DNA of 64,000 nt from positions 29,704,653 to 29,768,652 of the forward strand of contig CM065304.1 in assembly GCA_033032175.1 (NCBI GenBank), read 5' to 3'. Below the pieces are notes generated by a model. It was given only the letters and a program-made list of their open reading frames with translations, was not told the origin of the DNA and ran no database searches. This document shows, one piece after another, positions 43,593-55,609 of the stretch (positions are counted from its first letter, which is position 1; every line of letters starts with the position of its first letter). The translations under genes and the position numbers were made by a program. The DNA is from Saturnia japonica (taxonomy: Eukaryota; Arthropoda; Insecta; Lepidoptera; Saturniidae).

Positions 43593-45545
43593 TTGGTTAA
43601 TCTTATTACACCTGTGGATTCTAAATTTTCTTTTACATCTGTTAGTGCAGGTGAAATAATAAGGACTTTTAAACAATTAAACTTAAAAAATACTGAAGAT
43701 ATTTGGGGTTTGTCAGTAATCGTAGTTCAGTCCATAATTGTCAATATTTCACCATATCTGGCTAATCAGTGCATATAAACAGGGACTTTCCCTAATTTAA
43801 TGAAAATATGTAAAGTAGTTCCTTTATTTAAATCAGGTTGTAGAAGCTATCTTGGAAATTATAGACCAATTTCTGTACTTCCGTCGATTAGTAAGATTTT
43901 CGAGAAAAATATGCTCAAGCAGCTGGTACAATATTTCAAAGCACAAGAGATTTTGGATTGTCGGCAATATGGTTTCACAAAATCTAAATCAACTACTGAT
44001 GCTGGTGCAACACTGCTAAGTCATATATGTATATAGCGCTTGGGAGGAGTCGCAGGATGCAATCGATGTGTTCTGTGATCTCTCAAAGGCCTTCGACTGC
44101 GTGGACCATAGTACGCTTATACTTCTTAAGCTAAAACACTATGGTGTGCGTGAAACTTCTCTCGACCTCATAATTTCTTATTTAACAGAGCGCTGTCAGA
44201 AAATAAGTGTAAATGGAGCAACTTCTTCGGGATCATTGGTTAGAATCGGCGTCACTCAGGGCTCGATTTTGGGACCATTTTTGTTTCTTGTTTATATAAA
44301 CCATCTACCGTCCGTTGTTGAAAATGGTGCTGGCATGGTTCTTTTTGCAGACGTCACTTCACTTATATTCAAAGTGAAAAGAATAGATTCGGAGCTTAGG
44401 CAATTAAACAACACCTTATTTAAAATCTCTGAATTGTTTGCTTTAAATAATTTACTACTAAATGCAAACAAACCAAATGTATGAGATTTGTCTTGCCCAA
44501 TGTTCGGCGTGTTGATAGTAGTATCTATACTATACTCCTTTAGTACCGCCTCTGCGTAGGACAGTGCTTGGAAGTAACTCGCCCATTCCTAGAATGTGTA
44601 AATTATACAACAGTGTGAGTTTAACAGCAGATATTCATGTGGATACTTTATCGAAATATCGAAAATGTATCACTGCTTATTATAAGTAATGTTTTAGACA
44701 TCATTGGTTTTTATTTTTTTTGATTAGTTTGTTTTATTATATTGTTTATGACATAATTAGCTAATATAATTTTGCATGCTGTGTTAGCCTATAATTAGTT
44801 AGTACTTTTAAGAATATTTTCATAAACTGTATGTTAATTAAATAAATATTGTACAACTGTTGGCTAACCAAATAAAGAGAAAAAAAAAGATAGAAGGGAA
44901 TTTAGTAGGCTCAGTTGATGGTACTGTCTTCTTGGGCATTACTCTTGATTCAAAATGACAGTGGGGTCCGCATATTAAAACTTTGGCGGGAAGATTAAGT
45001 TCTGCTGCATTCGCAGTACGCAAAATTCGCCAGTTAACAGATATTGCCACCGCTAGGTTAGTTAGTCTACTTCGCTTACTTTCATAGCTTAATGTCTTAC
45101 GGTATTACGCTGTGGGGTTCAGCAGCTGAGGAAGATACCATATTTATATTACAAAAGCGGGCAATTCGAGCAATTTATAATATGAGACCCCGCGAATCAC
45201 TAAAGAACGAGTTCCAGGAATTTAGTATTTTAACTTTGCCCTCCCAATACATCTTTGATAACTTAATGCATGTCCATAAAAACTTAGACAAGCTGGATTT
45301 TGTCAAAGATCAGCACAATGTAAATACTAGAAATAAAGATGAATTACTTAGTCGTATCGTGTTTTGGACTTAGTAAGACTAATAAAAGTTTTTTAGGTAA
45401 TAGTGTTAGGGTCCATAACAAGATCCCGAATCACATTACTGATTTACCTGACAACAAGTTTAAGGACCATGTCAAGCGGGTTTTACTGTCAAAAGGTTAT
45501 TATAGGGTGGATCATTATGTGAATGATAGTGATGTCTGGAAGTGA
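43593..45545 (+). pseudogene. LINE reverse transcriptase, broken
   Basis: Successive pieces are GNYRPISVLPSISKIFEK (43800 frame), then FCDLSKAFDCVDHSTL with the first catalytic Asp, GVTQGSILGPFLFLVYIN, and LFADVTSL where the family has FADD. C-terminal pieces follow (SYGITLWGS at 45092, then SFLGNSVRVHNKIPNHITDL at about 45390). The second Asp of the catalytic pair is Val (44353-44355). Stops and frame changes occur near 43778, 44036, 44484 and 45373. The protein would have made cDNA at the target site; it cannot now. Confidence 0.85.
44524..44892 (+). mobile_element. Second LINE fragment nested in the LINE
   Basis: The host LINE frame breaks off at about 44523 and resumes at 44893 (GTVFLGITLD). 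Between them lies a different LINE 3' end: a short coding end (VLGSNSPIPRMCKLYNS and a few codons), an untranslated tail with AATAAA, and a terminal run of nine A at 44880-44888. GATAG occurs at both edges and may be the target duplication. Confidence 0.65.
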
Positions 45546-46172
45546 CTCCCTCTCTGTGCATCCACTAATATATTATTATTGTACCTGTTATATTTGTAAC
45601 ATTTGTACAGTTAACAAAAAAAAGAGATAAACCCGATCGAGTTTCTTACCGGTTCTTCTCGATGTCTCGGATATTTTCCGAACCTGCAGTAGTGTTTTGA
45701 CATTCATAAGTGCCTTTTTAGTGCCTAAATTGAAAAAAGACTACAGTGTAAACTCTTTATAACGTTATCCTTTATAACGATAAACTCCCTATAACGTTGA
45801 AGTGAGCCCAACTTGGTTGGTTTCGTTAAAACCCACATATTGAAACACTCTTAAAGCGATACGCCATTCTCTATTACGAAGAAATATATTCATATTTTTA
45901 GACAGTAAATATTTATTATCGGTATTATTGTTTATGTTATGTTATCAGGTAATAAAAGACTTTGAAGCTCCGAAACATCCGAGGTTGGTCTAGCTTTTGT
46001 TATCCTTAATCGCCTTCAACACGTGCATTATGACGCATTGTTTTCTCGAAAGTGATGGTCTTCGACCAAGCATACTGGGTACCTATCGTATTATCAGTCG
46101 TAAACCTACTTTGAAACTGTTAACATGGCCAGTAAACGGAAAGCGATTAGTGTTGACAAAAAAGTTTGATAG

Positions 46173-46399
46173 TGTTGCGACTTATCACAGTAAATAGTTC
46201 TTACTTCAGCCACATTCTATTTTGTTTATGATAGACTGGCTGACTTTCAGGTCTTGAAAAAGATAAAGAAGACGTCTGTCACTGACTGACAGGAAGATAC
46301 ATTATTCTGTAATCGGTTACTAGCTACAAAATAAATACAGCAATAATCCAAACGCTGAGCTGCATTTTTAATTAATAGGATCGGCCAAACGATCCTATA
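46173..46399 (+). repeat. 5' LTR of the 46173-50927 Gypsy element
   Basis: 227 bases from TGTTGCGAC to CCTATA. Differs from the 3' LTR at three positions (TGTT/TGTG, a C/T in GATAC/GATAT, and a C/T in AACGCTGAG/AACGTTGAG). Confidence 0.93.
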
Positions 46400-46620
46400 A
46401 TTGGTGACCCCGACGATTAAAGACGCAACATTTGCCGACGCTTGGAACGTGACGATCCATGTACAAGCGACGCACCGGCCGGCCTGAAGCCAGCTATACT
46501 TGCATTACTCGTCTACCAAGAAGTTAACGCCCGAGAGGGAAAGCACCACCGCACACACGCCGAGATATACGGAGAGAAATACTAGCATTTCACATAGAAT
46601 TTCAATAATATTTTTATAAA

Positions 46621-48475
46621 ATGGCTGAAGTTGGCGTATCCGACACTGTTGATGATAGGGATAAGCAGAACCCACTTCTAGAGGTGCACCGTGTTTCCAT
46701 CCGCACCCCTCCGTTCTGCAAAGACCGCCCAGATCTTTGGTTTGCGAGCTTAGAGGCCCAGTTCAACATTAACCGGATTACAGTAGAAACAACAAAATTT
46801 AATTATGCAGTATCGTTACTTGACACTAGTTGCACTTGTGAGGTTGAGGACATCATTATTTCACCTCCTCAGACCAACCCTTACACGACTCTAAAAACTG
46901 CAATAATTGCTAGATTCTCAGATTCCTATGAAGAGAAAATGCGGCGGCTGCTAGAAAAAGAACAGATTGGTGACAGGAAGCCCTCTACATTTCTCCGCCA
47001 CCTCAGATTTCTGGCAGGACCTGCATTCCCAGAAAAGCTGATGAAATATATCTGGTATAGTTCGACTTCCCAGACAGTTGCATATCATTTTGGCTGCTCA
47101 ACGCCTGGAGAAACTTAGTGAGCTGGCAGAATTAGGTGATACCCTAATGGACATACAATCCCAGCCGTTTGAGGTAGTTGCTAGTACAATTTCACTTACC
47201 CCACCAGCACCAGAACAGAATGCATTCCTCTCGCTTCAAGAACAAGTAACAGAACTCTCCCGTGCTGTTGCTTCTCTTACAGCGACGGGGGGATCATTTA
47301 GAGAGAAGTCACGCGATCGTAGCAGCAGCAGATCGTGTAGCTGCAACCGTTCACGATCACCACAATCACGGAATCCCGACCTATGTTGGTACCACGAACG
47401 ATTTGGTAAGCGAGCACAAAAATGTATACAGCTATGCACGTGGACCAAAAAATCATTCGGGAAACGCGACAAGCGATCGGTAGTTGCGAGTACCGATCAC
47501 CCGCTCTCAAGTCGTCGCCTGTTTGTACTGGACCGGTGTACAAAACAAAGATTTTTGATTGACACTGGCTCTGATATTTGTTGCTTTCCCCGACGATTTG
47601 CCAGAGGCCATTTTATTAGCAGTGGATATGACCTCAGTGCAGCCAATGTCACTTCAATTAAAACTTTTGGCAGTATTTCTCTCAATTTCAATTTAGGATT
47701 ACGCCGTGATTTTAGATGGAATTTCATAATATCTGATGTCAGCACACCCATTATCGGATCAGATTTTTTAAGTTTTTACAACCTTTTACCGGACTGTAGG
47801 CACGAAGGGGTGATCGATGGTACGACCAAGCTGTGGATACCAGCTTCAAGAGCGCACACTTCCCAGGACAGCATTAAAGCCGTCACATGCGGGAACTCAC
47901 CTTTCGAGCAGGTGCTCGCTGAGTTTCCGGACATCATGCGTCCTCCGGGAATAGACAGAATAGTCAAACACACTACTGTCCACTACATCAATACCACTGA
48001 TGGTCCACCAGTCAGCTGCCGTCCCCGCCGCCTGGGCCCAGAAAAATTGCATATAGCACAGCAAGAATATAATGCAATGTTACAATGTGGTACCGCACGA
48101 CCTTCCAGCAGCTCGTGGTCATCGCCCCTGCACCTCGCTCCTAAGAAGGACGCAACATGGCGACCATACGGTGACTACATAGCACTTAATGCCCGCACCA
48201 TACCGGACAGGTACCCAGTCCGACACATAGGGGATTTTTCACAAAACTTGACTGGATCCACCATATTTTCCACCATAGATTTAGTAAAAGCATACCAACA
48301 AATACCTATTAATAGCTCTGATATCTGCAAAACAACCATAATAACACCCTTTGGACTTTACGAATTTCCTTATATGACCTTCGGTCTCAGAAATGCTGGA
48401 CAGACCTTTCAAAGGTTTATCGATGAAGTGGTGCGTGGACTTGATTTTTGCTTTGCTTACGTGATGACATTTTGA
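46621..48475 (+). pseudogene. Gypsy Gag, protease and first part of RT
   Basis: Gag begins at the ATG 46621 with a capsid-like block (FWFASLEAQF-type, here LWFASLEAQFNINRI). A frame change near 47090-47118 moves to the second frame, which holds a Cys-rich end (CWYHERFGKRAQKC) in place of a CCHC knuckle. The protease has FLIDTGSDICCFP and IIGSDFLSFYNLLPD. The RT has DLVKAYQQIPI and GLRNAGQTFQRFIDEV. The frame closes directly at the catalytic YVDD box: bases TACGTGATGACATT lack one G. Confidence 0.88.
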
Positions 48476-50640
48476 TCCACTCAATAGACAGTTCCCAGCA
48501 TATTCAGCACCTCAAAATTATTTTCCAACGCGTTCAACAGTACGGTGTGGTAATAAATCCAGCAAAATGTGTTTTTGGAGCAGCTGAAGTTTCGTTTTTG
48601 GGATAAAGCATTAACGCCCAAGGGACTCAACCTCCTGACGACCGCATCCAAGCTCTTCATGATTATCCTCCACCCAAGACTGTAGAAGGCATGCGTAGGT
48701 TCCTCGGCATGATAAACTTTTATCGTAGATACCTACCTTGTGCGGCAAAGTATCATGCGCCGCTCATCGATGCCGTAGCAGCCACGGGGAGCAAAGGTGC
48801 AAAACCTTTCTCCTGGACGCCTGAACTTCAAAAACATTTCGAAGCTTGTAAGGAAAGCTTATCAACAGCGATCATGTTGTACCACCCAAGCCAGCAAGCA
48901 CAACTCGGTCTATTCACCGACGCGTCAGGATCACATATTGGCTCCTGTCTCCAGCAACGCAAAAACGAAACTGACAGCTGGCAACCTCTAGCTTATTTCA
49001 GCAGGAAATTGACTGCAAAGCAAGCAGAGTGGCCCACCTACTATAGGGAACTTCTTGCCATTTATGAAAGCGTGCAGCACTTTAGACACATACTGGAGGT
49101 CCAACATGTGACTATTTTCACAGACCACAAGCCTATCATTTATGCTTTCCAGCAACGGCGAGAAAAACTTCCACCAGCACAACTCAATCAGCTAAGTTTT
49201 ATAAGTCAGTTTTCAACAGACATAGTTCACATCAAAGGGGAGGACAATGAGGTTGCGGATACTGTGTCTCGCGTGGAGGCTGTATCTTTAGCAGATGACT
49301 TCGCTGCACTCGCGAATGCTCAAGCCGTTGACGAAGAACTCGAAAAGCTTCGTACCGGTTCTTCTCTTAAATTAGAATTGCTTCACAATCCAGGAAAAAA
49401 CATCCAGGTGACTTGCGATACATCCACGGGCAAGCCTAGACCTTACCTACCCGCATCATTCCGTCGCTCGACGTTTCTGAGACTCCACAACCTCAGTCAC
49501 CCTAGCGCACGTGTAAGCGCTCGCCTGGTGTCTGACTGCTATGTTTGGCCTTCCATGCGCAAAGACTGCATGGCTTGGGCTCGCTGTTGCATTGCATGCC
49601 AACGCTGCAAAGTCTTCCGTCACGGAAGGTCGCCGTTAGGAAACTTCACTGGAAAGTCAGCCCGTTTCCAGCACGCCCACTTGGACATCATAGGCGCACT
49701 TCCCCATTCTGGTGGTTACACATACTGTCTGACACCCGTCGACAGATTTACCAGATGGCTGGAAGTATGGCCAATGTCGGGCATTACCGCAGAAGAGGTA
49801 GCCGACACATTCGTTTCCGGATGGATCTCGCGATATGGCGTTCCACTTGTCATCACAACAGACCAAGAGCGACAATTCGAATCTGCCCTTTTCGCCCATC
49901 TAATGAAGATCTGCGCAACAAAACGTATCCGGACGACAAGCTATCACCCGCAAGCAAATGGAATAGTAGAACGCCTTCACAGGCAATTAAAAGCTGCCCT
50001 TATGTGCCATGGGAGTACATGGAGCAAGGCTCTACCGCTAGTGTTGCTTGGCATACGCACAGCACTTAAAGAAGACTTACAATGTTCTTCTGCAGAACTT
50101 CTGTATGGCGAACCCCTGCGGTTACCAGGAGAGCTCGTCGTACCAGCAACAATCGATCATGACACTCACATCGAGGACTTCGTAGCCAGACTTCGCTCCA
50201 AGATGGCTAGCATACGTCCCACCCCAGCATCACGACACGCTCATCCATCATCATTCATCTTCAAAGACCTGCAGACCGCAAGCCATGCGTTCCTGAGGGA
50301 CGACACAGTGAGGCGACCATTACAGCCACCCTACACCGGACCTTACAAAATTTTGGCTCAAAACCCCAAAACTGTAACGCTCGAGGTTGCAGGTAAAAAG
50401 CACGAGGTCAGCGTCGATCGTGTAAAACCAGCTCACCAGGAAGTCGAACAAGATCAACAAGAGTCGACGACAGCTACTTCCACACCAGCACCTGTCATCG
50501 CGCCTCCATCCGCTCCTCTGACTACAAATCGCACGCCATCCAACATTCCGCAACATGACACCGCATCCCCTGCTACACATCCTACAGTCATTACTCGCAC
50601 TGGTCGCAGAGTTAGGTTCCGTGACATCCTAGATCTATAG
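48476..50640 (+). pseudogene. Gypsy RT end, RNase H and integrase
   Basis: After the frame change the RT thumb continues (AKCVFGAAEVSFLG) to a TAA at 48604-48606. From 48691 a 649-residue frame is uninterrupted to 50640. It has GMINFYRRYLP, RNase H (LFTDASGSHIGSCL, FTDHKPIIYAF), and the integrase zinc finger (HNLSHPSARVSARL, CCIACQRC). The catalytic core follows with Asp in HLDIIGALP, Asp in TDQERQFESALF and Glu in PQANGIVERLHRQLK. A Pro/Thr-rich tail follows a GPYKILAQNPKTVTLEV chromo-like end. Confidence 0.88.
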
Positions 50641-50700
50641 ACTTCTTCTAAATTGTTATTTTTCTTTCTCTCGGCTGTAATTTTCTACGTGGGGGGGTGA

Positions 50701-50927
50701 TGTGGCGACTTATCACAGTAAATAGTTCTTACTTCAGCCACATTCTATTTTGTTTATGATAGACTGGCTGACTTTCAGGTCTTGAAAAAGATAAAGAAGA
50801 CGTCTGTCACTGACTGACAGGAAGATATATTATTCTGTAATCGGTTACTAGCTACAAAATAAATACAGCAATAATCCAAACGTTGAGCTGCATTTTTAAT
50901 TAATAGGATCGGCCAAACGATCCTATA
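50701..50927 (+). repeat. 3' LTR of the 46173-50927 Gypsy element
   Basis: 227 bases from TGTGGCGAC to CCTATA, directly after the G-rich purine tract. Confidence 0.93.
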
Positions 50928-51164
50928 ATACTAAAAGATATGAATAGAATAGATAAATACAAAACAAGTACTGGCGTAGCAAAAAACGTCAGACAAAATT
51001 ATCAGACTATACGTGTTAACAATAATTTATAAGCATTTATTATCTAAGACATACATATTAAAAATTCTTGTTAATTTGGTTGTTTTTTTGTTCACTCCAT
51101 ATAACGATAACTCTCTATAACGACAAAATATGCTCAGTCCCTTGAGTTTCGTTTCACTGTATTT

Positions 51165-51712
51165 TGATTTATACCTTAGATAATCTGATTTAGAAGTACT
51201 GTTTCCTAAAAGTTTTCTAAAGCATCGACCATTGTCCAAGTATTTGAAAACAGCCTTATATAAAGCACAAATGTGCAAACGATATATAAAACTTTTACGC
51301 CTGTTTCTATAGCTTTGATAGCTTACCATTCTTCTATTAAGTTCAATTATTATAATGTACAAAAGTGATAATTGACGTCTTATACGGTACTGCAAAAATG
51401 ATAGGTAAATTTCTTCCATCAACCATAGATTGTAAATGATAAATTATGTGTGTATATCGCACGCATAATAAGTACAAAGGTACCACTGCCTAATAGAAGA
51501 TTCAAAAATTTTAAACAAATTTTGTGAAATACTATTGTGGTATGACCGTGTACCGATACAAGTACTTTTAACCGATACCTACACGGTTCCAAATATTGAT
51601 GACAAAAATACTTGGAATTGATAAAAAGGTATCAAGTATGTACCCGTATCGATTCATCCCTTTCTCTAGTTGTCAGAACAGGTGTTCAATTGTCAGTTGA
51701 GTGCTGTGCTGT
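51165..51712. other. No gene seen
   Basis: AT-rich spacer between the pogo shell and the hAT element. The open frames 51027-51422 (minus strand) and similar have no domain. Confidence 0.4.
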
Positions 51713-51720
51713 GGAGTAGT

Positions 51721-52304
51721 CAGTGTTGCCAAGTTGGCCATTTTGTGGCTATATCTGGCAACATTTAACATTGGTTTAGCCAAAAATCAAATATTAGTGG
51801 CTAAATATTTTATCCACGAATTTAGCAATTCTTCTAATAACGCACAATATTTTATATTTCCATATCATAGCACTTCTATTCACACATCTACAATGCCAGC
51901 GGAGAATTAGTACCTCGTGATTTGCCTCTGACGGCTCTATTCCTCTATCTCAAACGCTAAGGGGGGAAAGATTATTAAAATTTAGCATCCTGACAGTAGT
52001 AAAGAAAAAGTAGGTATAGAAATATGATAACTTTACATGCACTTAAATTTTACTGAGAATAAGAGATTATTTAAAACCGGCATTTCTTGTTTTTTAAAAT
52101 CAGAACCACCAACGTTTAATGAGAGTTATGTTAAATCAACGTATAATAAATAAATAAAACGTTTTTAAGTTATGAATTTGTGTTTGTTTTCAAGCCAAAG
52201 CTATTGGCCAGTTTTAGCAACTTATAGAGTACGAAATTTTTAACATTCTAGCAACTTCATCAAAGTTGTTGGCCTTTTCTTGTTCCCTTGACTTGGTAAC
52301 ACTG
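51721..52304. mobile_element. Non-autonomous hAT element, copy 2
   Basis: 584 bases with termini CAGTGTTGCCAAGTTGG and, reversed, CAGTGTTACCAAGTCAAGG. It is flanked by an 8-base duplication GGAGTAGT (51713-51720) and GAAGTAGT (52305-52312), seven of eight identical. Terminal CAGTG and an 8-base target fit the hAT superfamily. It ends 150 bases before the importin beta start codon, so it lies in or beside that gene's promoter. A second, incomplete copy is at 21094. Confidence 0.88.
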
Positions 52305-52454
52305 GAAGTAGTCAACTGTCAAGAGAGACTTGTGTAAACTGTATTTATGTGTATGAAAATTGTTCATTCAAGCTATAGTGTGAGATCCAAATACAGTAAT
52401 TATAAAGTGTTATAATAATATAGTATATACATAAAGAACGGAGCGACACCACAA

Positions 52455-52506
52455 ATGGATGCATCAATAAAACTTATACAAATATTAGAGAAGACTACAT
52501 CTCCAG
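52455..52506 (+). CDS. Fs(2)Ket: Importin subunit beta-1, exon 1
   Basis: Importin beta-1 carries cargo, with or without importin alpha, through nuclear pores and releases it on binding RanGTP; it also controls spindle assembly. The ATG at 52455 opens MDASIKLIQILEKTTSP, matching the family start (L..ILEKTVSPD). The exon ends in phase 1 before GTAATA (52507). Joined to the next exon it gives SP-DRNELEVAE, the conserved SPDRNELE. Only the first ~244 of about 880 residues lie in this window. A hAT element ends 150 bases upstream, so the promoter is short or contains transposon sequence. Confidence 0.93.
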
Positions 52507-52625
52507 GTAATATAGTCAGTGGTAAAGAACCGGAGAATGATTGGGGTATAAAAAAAGTGAATTAGAAGCTATAATGGTTCAGTCTATGTTTGGACTTTGA
52601 TTTTGATCGAATTATTTTTGTTTTA

Positions 52626-52847
52626 TGTGGCGACTTAAGGCAGTAAACAGTTTTTACTTCAGCCACATTCTATTTTGTATTTATCAGACTGGCTGATAAA
52701 GTTTGTCTATGTAAATATTATTACTATGTCTGTCACTACACAATTGAAAATTTATAAATTCAAGCAAGTGTTGCACACCATTAATATAGCAATAATTCGA
52801 GTGTTGAGCTGCATTTTTATTTAAATAATTGGCCAAACGATCCTATA
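52626..52847 (+). mobile_element. Solo Gypsy LTR, diverged
   Basis: 222 bases from TGTGGCGACTTA to CCTATA match the LTRs at 46173 and 50701 at both ends and through CAGCCACATTCTATTTTGT. The middle is diverged and lacks the GACAGGAAGAT block. No target duplication is seen. It lies 120 bases inside importin intron 1. Confidence 0.85.
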
Positions 52848-52849
52848 GA

Positions 52850-54205
52850 TACTATATCGCTCAAAGTGGGTTCGGGTTAGACTTTACAATATCTAGTACT
52901 GAATTTGATGCTGTGATGGTGTGGGGGAGGGAAGGTAAGAATACCTGTCATATTCCCCCTATGAAGGAAAAAGTGTAGAAAGAAATAGTTTTTGAGAATT
53001 TTTTTTTTAATTTTGATGTTTAGTCTATCTAGGGCTTGTACCTTTATGAATTTTCAACAGATAATTAAGTATTTGTTTCCAGCTCTCAGTGGCTGTTATG
53101 ATGACATCTATCCCAACCAATTTTAGCACCAAAGTGGAATAGTTAAAATATCTCAATCAAAATACAAAATGGCACAAAATTTTAATATAAGTTTTTTTAC
53201 TTTTAACAACACAATAACCTTTCATAAACATACATAGAAAAAAAAAATACAATCTTCGAAAATCTTTACTAATCTTTCAAAAGTGAACTTTATAATTACT
53301 ACTTAAAACTGCAATGGCTCAACTTTATGGTTAATTGAGTTCAGACTCCAAATTTTTTTTACAGTTAGATCACTTTATAATTAATCTAAATATAAAATTT
53401 AACACTGAAAAAATAAATAGCTTTTGAGAACAAAAAAATTAAATCATTTTATTTTTGTAAATCTGACAATACAAATCATCGAAATATTAATGTTGTACCA
53501 ATTACTGTATTGTATTGTAAGATTTATATAAAATGTGTTTTAAAAAAATTTACTTCTCAAAAATGATTTATTTCTGCAGTTTGAAATTTTATATTTAACC
53601 TAATTATTATAAAATGATGTTATGCAAAAAAAAATGTAGTAGCTGTTCTAAAGTTGAGCCCGAGTTGAAATTCAACAATTTTTTCAGTGAAGGAAACTAT
53701 GATAAGACCATAGCCAGTAAAAACCTGATACCTAGAACTACTTGAAGGTATCATCTTGATGGAGTAGACAAGCAAATAATTATTTTATTAAACCGGGCAA
53801 AGAACTTTTAGTTTATAACTCTTGGCTTTCTATTGCAATCTATATTCGTTTGTTTTCCAGTTTTCATCCCTATTCAATCCTTTTTATATATTTAGAATAT
53901 AATATAACTACCACTATTTGGAATCATTCATGTATGAAAGATTATAATATCCAAATATAAAGTCCAAATTTGACTTAGAAATGACTGATGAGGACTCTTA
54001 GTCTATTAACAGTTAACATTATTTACCTTCAGTAATAGGGAAGCCATTATCAATTTGTGTTCTTGGGTATATTTGCTTTTTATAAATATATCCTTCTTTC
54101 TGTACTGAAAAATAAACATTTAGTGTGTTCTGAAATATTATTGAATATTAATCTATAAAAGAATGGTTAATCTAATACTATAAAGTGAGCAATTAATGTT
54201 TATAT
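52850..54205. other. Importin intron 1, nothing recognised
   Basis: AT-rich DNA without open frames, terminal repeats or tandem arrays that I can identify. Confidence 0.4.
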
Positions 54206-54207
54206 GT

Positions 54208-55066
54208 CATAGAGCAACACGGGCCACCAGCGAACTGGAGGGGAGTGGCCATAGTGTTTCTTACCGATACAAAACTGTTGCCAACTGTTGATACACATTA
54301 TCAATGAATTAGAGAAATTGGTTAGGGAAATAAGTTAAACAAGTGGACATTATAATATAGACTTTATTTATTACTAGTTCTTCTATATATCCCTTAGATT
54401 CGAATCTTTAGGAAACCTGCAAAAAATAAACAAATAATATGATCGAAGTTCGAACTTAGTATTTTTAACATAATATATTAATACTCCTAAGTATTGTACT
54501 ATAATTATTTAACTTAAGTAATGCAATTTTAATAATAAGGTGTATTAAAATAAAGCTCATAATAAATGTTAAAAAAATTAAACAAATCAAAAGTATTCAA
54601 TTTATTGACTCATTTGTTGAAGCCATTTTTATCAATATCTATCTACAACCTGGCAACCACACTCGGATCAGATCAGTCACTCAACTAATTCACATTTTGT
54701 ATCAGAGTGAGCTCTCTGTTATAATAAACAAATCCAAAATAATACAACCATTTTATTGTAATTCTTTGAAGTTTTTGAAGAAGTAAATAGTAATAACGTA
54801 ATTAAAATTACTTAAATATGAAAGGTAATGCCATCTTTCTGTAAATTTGACGTGGCAGATCTCTTTTTGCAACAAAAAACTGAATAATTTGGCATTTTCA
54901 CGGGAAGACGATTCAGCCGCGCAATTAGATTTAATCTAGTGAACAGTCCCCTTGGAAAACTAGTTTTATTAGATGTGTAGGATTGCATGGACCTACACTT
55001 TAACAGAGGGGAACGCCTGCTATGGCTACTCCCCTCAGGTCCTCTGGTGGCCTGTGTTGCTCTATG
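54208..55066. mobile_element. MITE with about 45-bp inverted termini
   Basis: 859 bases. Left end CATAGAGCAACACGGGCCAC; right end, reversed, CATAGAGCAACACAGGCCAC. The arms continue to GAGGGGAGTGGCCATA and GAGGGGAGTAGCCATA. No coding sequence. The target duplication is not clear, so the superfamily is open. The Helitron starts four bases after it. Confidence 0.8.
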
Positions 55067-55609
55067 TTATCATTATATATAATAAAACTAAGTTGATAAA
55101 GTGTGCGTGCCGATAAAACTTAAAAAGGAGTCCCGGCACGATAAAGGGACTTATATAGTGTGATAGCCCTTTATCTCCCCACGAACAAAAAAAATCCCGT
55201 TTTAACCGAAAGGGCGTGTTTTTAAAGATATAAGGGCTTTTTCAACCCTTCAACTTGGAAATTAAGTGTAGTGGCGACATCTGTTGTCGAGTATTTGAAC
55301 TTCATTCAGAACAACGATTATTTGGGTTACATTTCGAAAGGCGCTGCGAGCAATTGCAGCATGTGTAGTAATGGCGCGAAATTTAAAATTCCAATAAATC
55401 TTAAATTACATTTGTTACTATAATAAAGTTATTAAATGTTATGTATTTATACAGCAGTAGCTAACTTATATTTTGGAATTAAAGCGACACAATTTTAGTT
55501 ATTCAAATTTGTTCTGAAAACATTTTAGAATTTAAGTTTTTCAATTTCGCGCCTTTACTACGTATGCTACAGCTCCAGAACCTATTGTTATGGCGGACGA
55601 TAATGTCGA

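Larger units (their letters stand above)
43200..45735 (+). mobile_element. Jockey/CR1-like LINE, degenerate, with a nested LINE
   Basis: A 5'-truncated non-LTR retrotransposon. Its reverse-transcriptase region is spread over 43593-44523 and 44893-45545 in several frames. The untranslated tail runs to GTTTTGACATT and a short A-run at 45734. A second truncated LINE is inserted at about 44524-44892. The left boundary is approximate. Confidence 0.8.
46173..50927 (+). mobile_element. Gypsy LTR retrotransposon, 4.76 kb
   Basis: LTRs of 227 bases at each end differ at three positions. The primer-binding site is TGGTGACCCCGACG (46402-46415) and the purine tract GTGGGGGGGTGA ends at 50700. Flanking tetramers ATAG and ATAC are a near-match target duplication. 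Coding order is gag, protease, RT, RNase H, integrase, with no envelope gene. Frame breaks occur near 47090-47118, 48463 and 48604. Solo LTRs of the same family lie at 12244-12471 and 52626-52847. Confidence 0.93.
45744..51159 (+). mobile_element. Pogo/Tigger element, internally deleted, hosting a Gypsy element
   Basis: Termini CAGTGTAAACTC at the left and CAGTGAAACGAAACTC (reversed) at the right are each flanked by TA (45742-45743 and 51160-51161). The subterminal ATAACGATAA and CTATAACG repeats occur at both ends. The transposase start at 46123 (MASKRKAISVDKK) is cut by the Gypsy element. The right flank resumes with LKDMNRIDKYKTSTGVAKNV, then ends. Without the 4.75-kb Gypsy the shell is only about 660 bases, so the catalytic part is missing. 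Confidence 0.85.

Noticed and set aside
50701..50927. An envelope gene after integrase in the Gypsy element
   Set aside because: The integrase frame ends at 50640 and the purine tract and LTR follow within 60 bases. There is no room for one.
51027..51422. 131-residue minus-strand open frame
   Set aside because: It overlaps the pogo terminus, has no domain and has AT-rich random composition.
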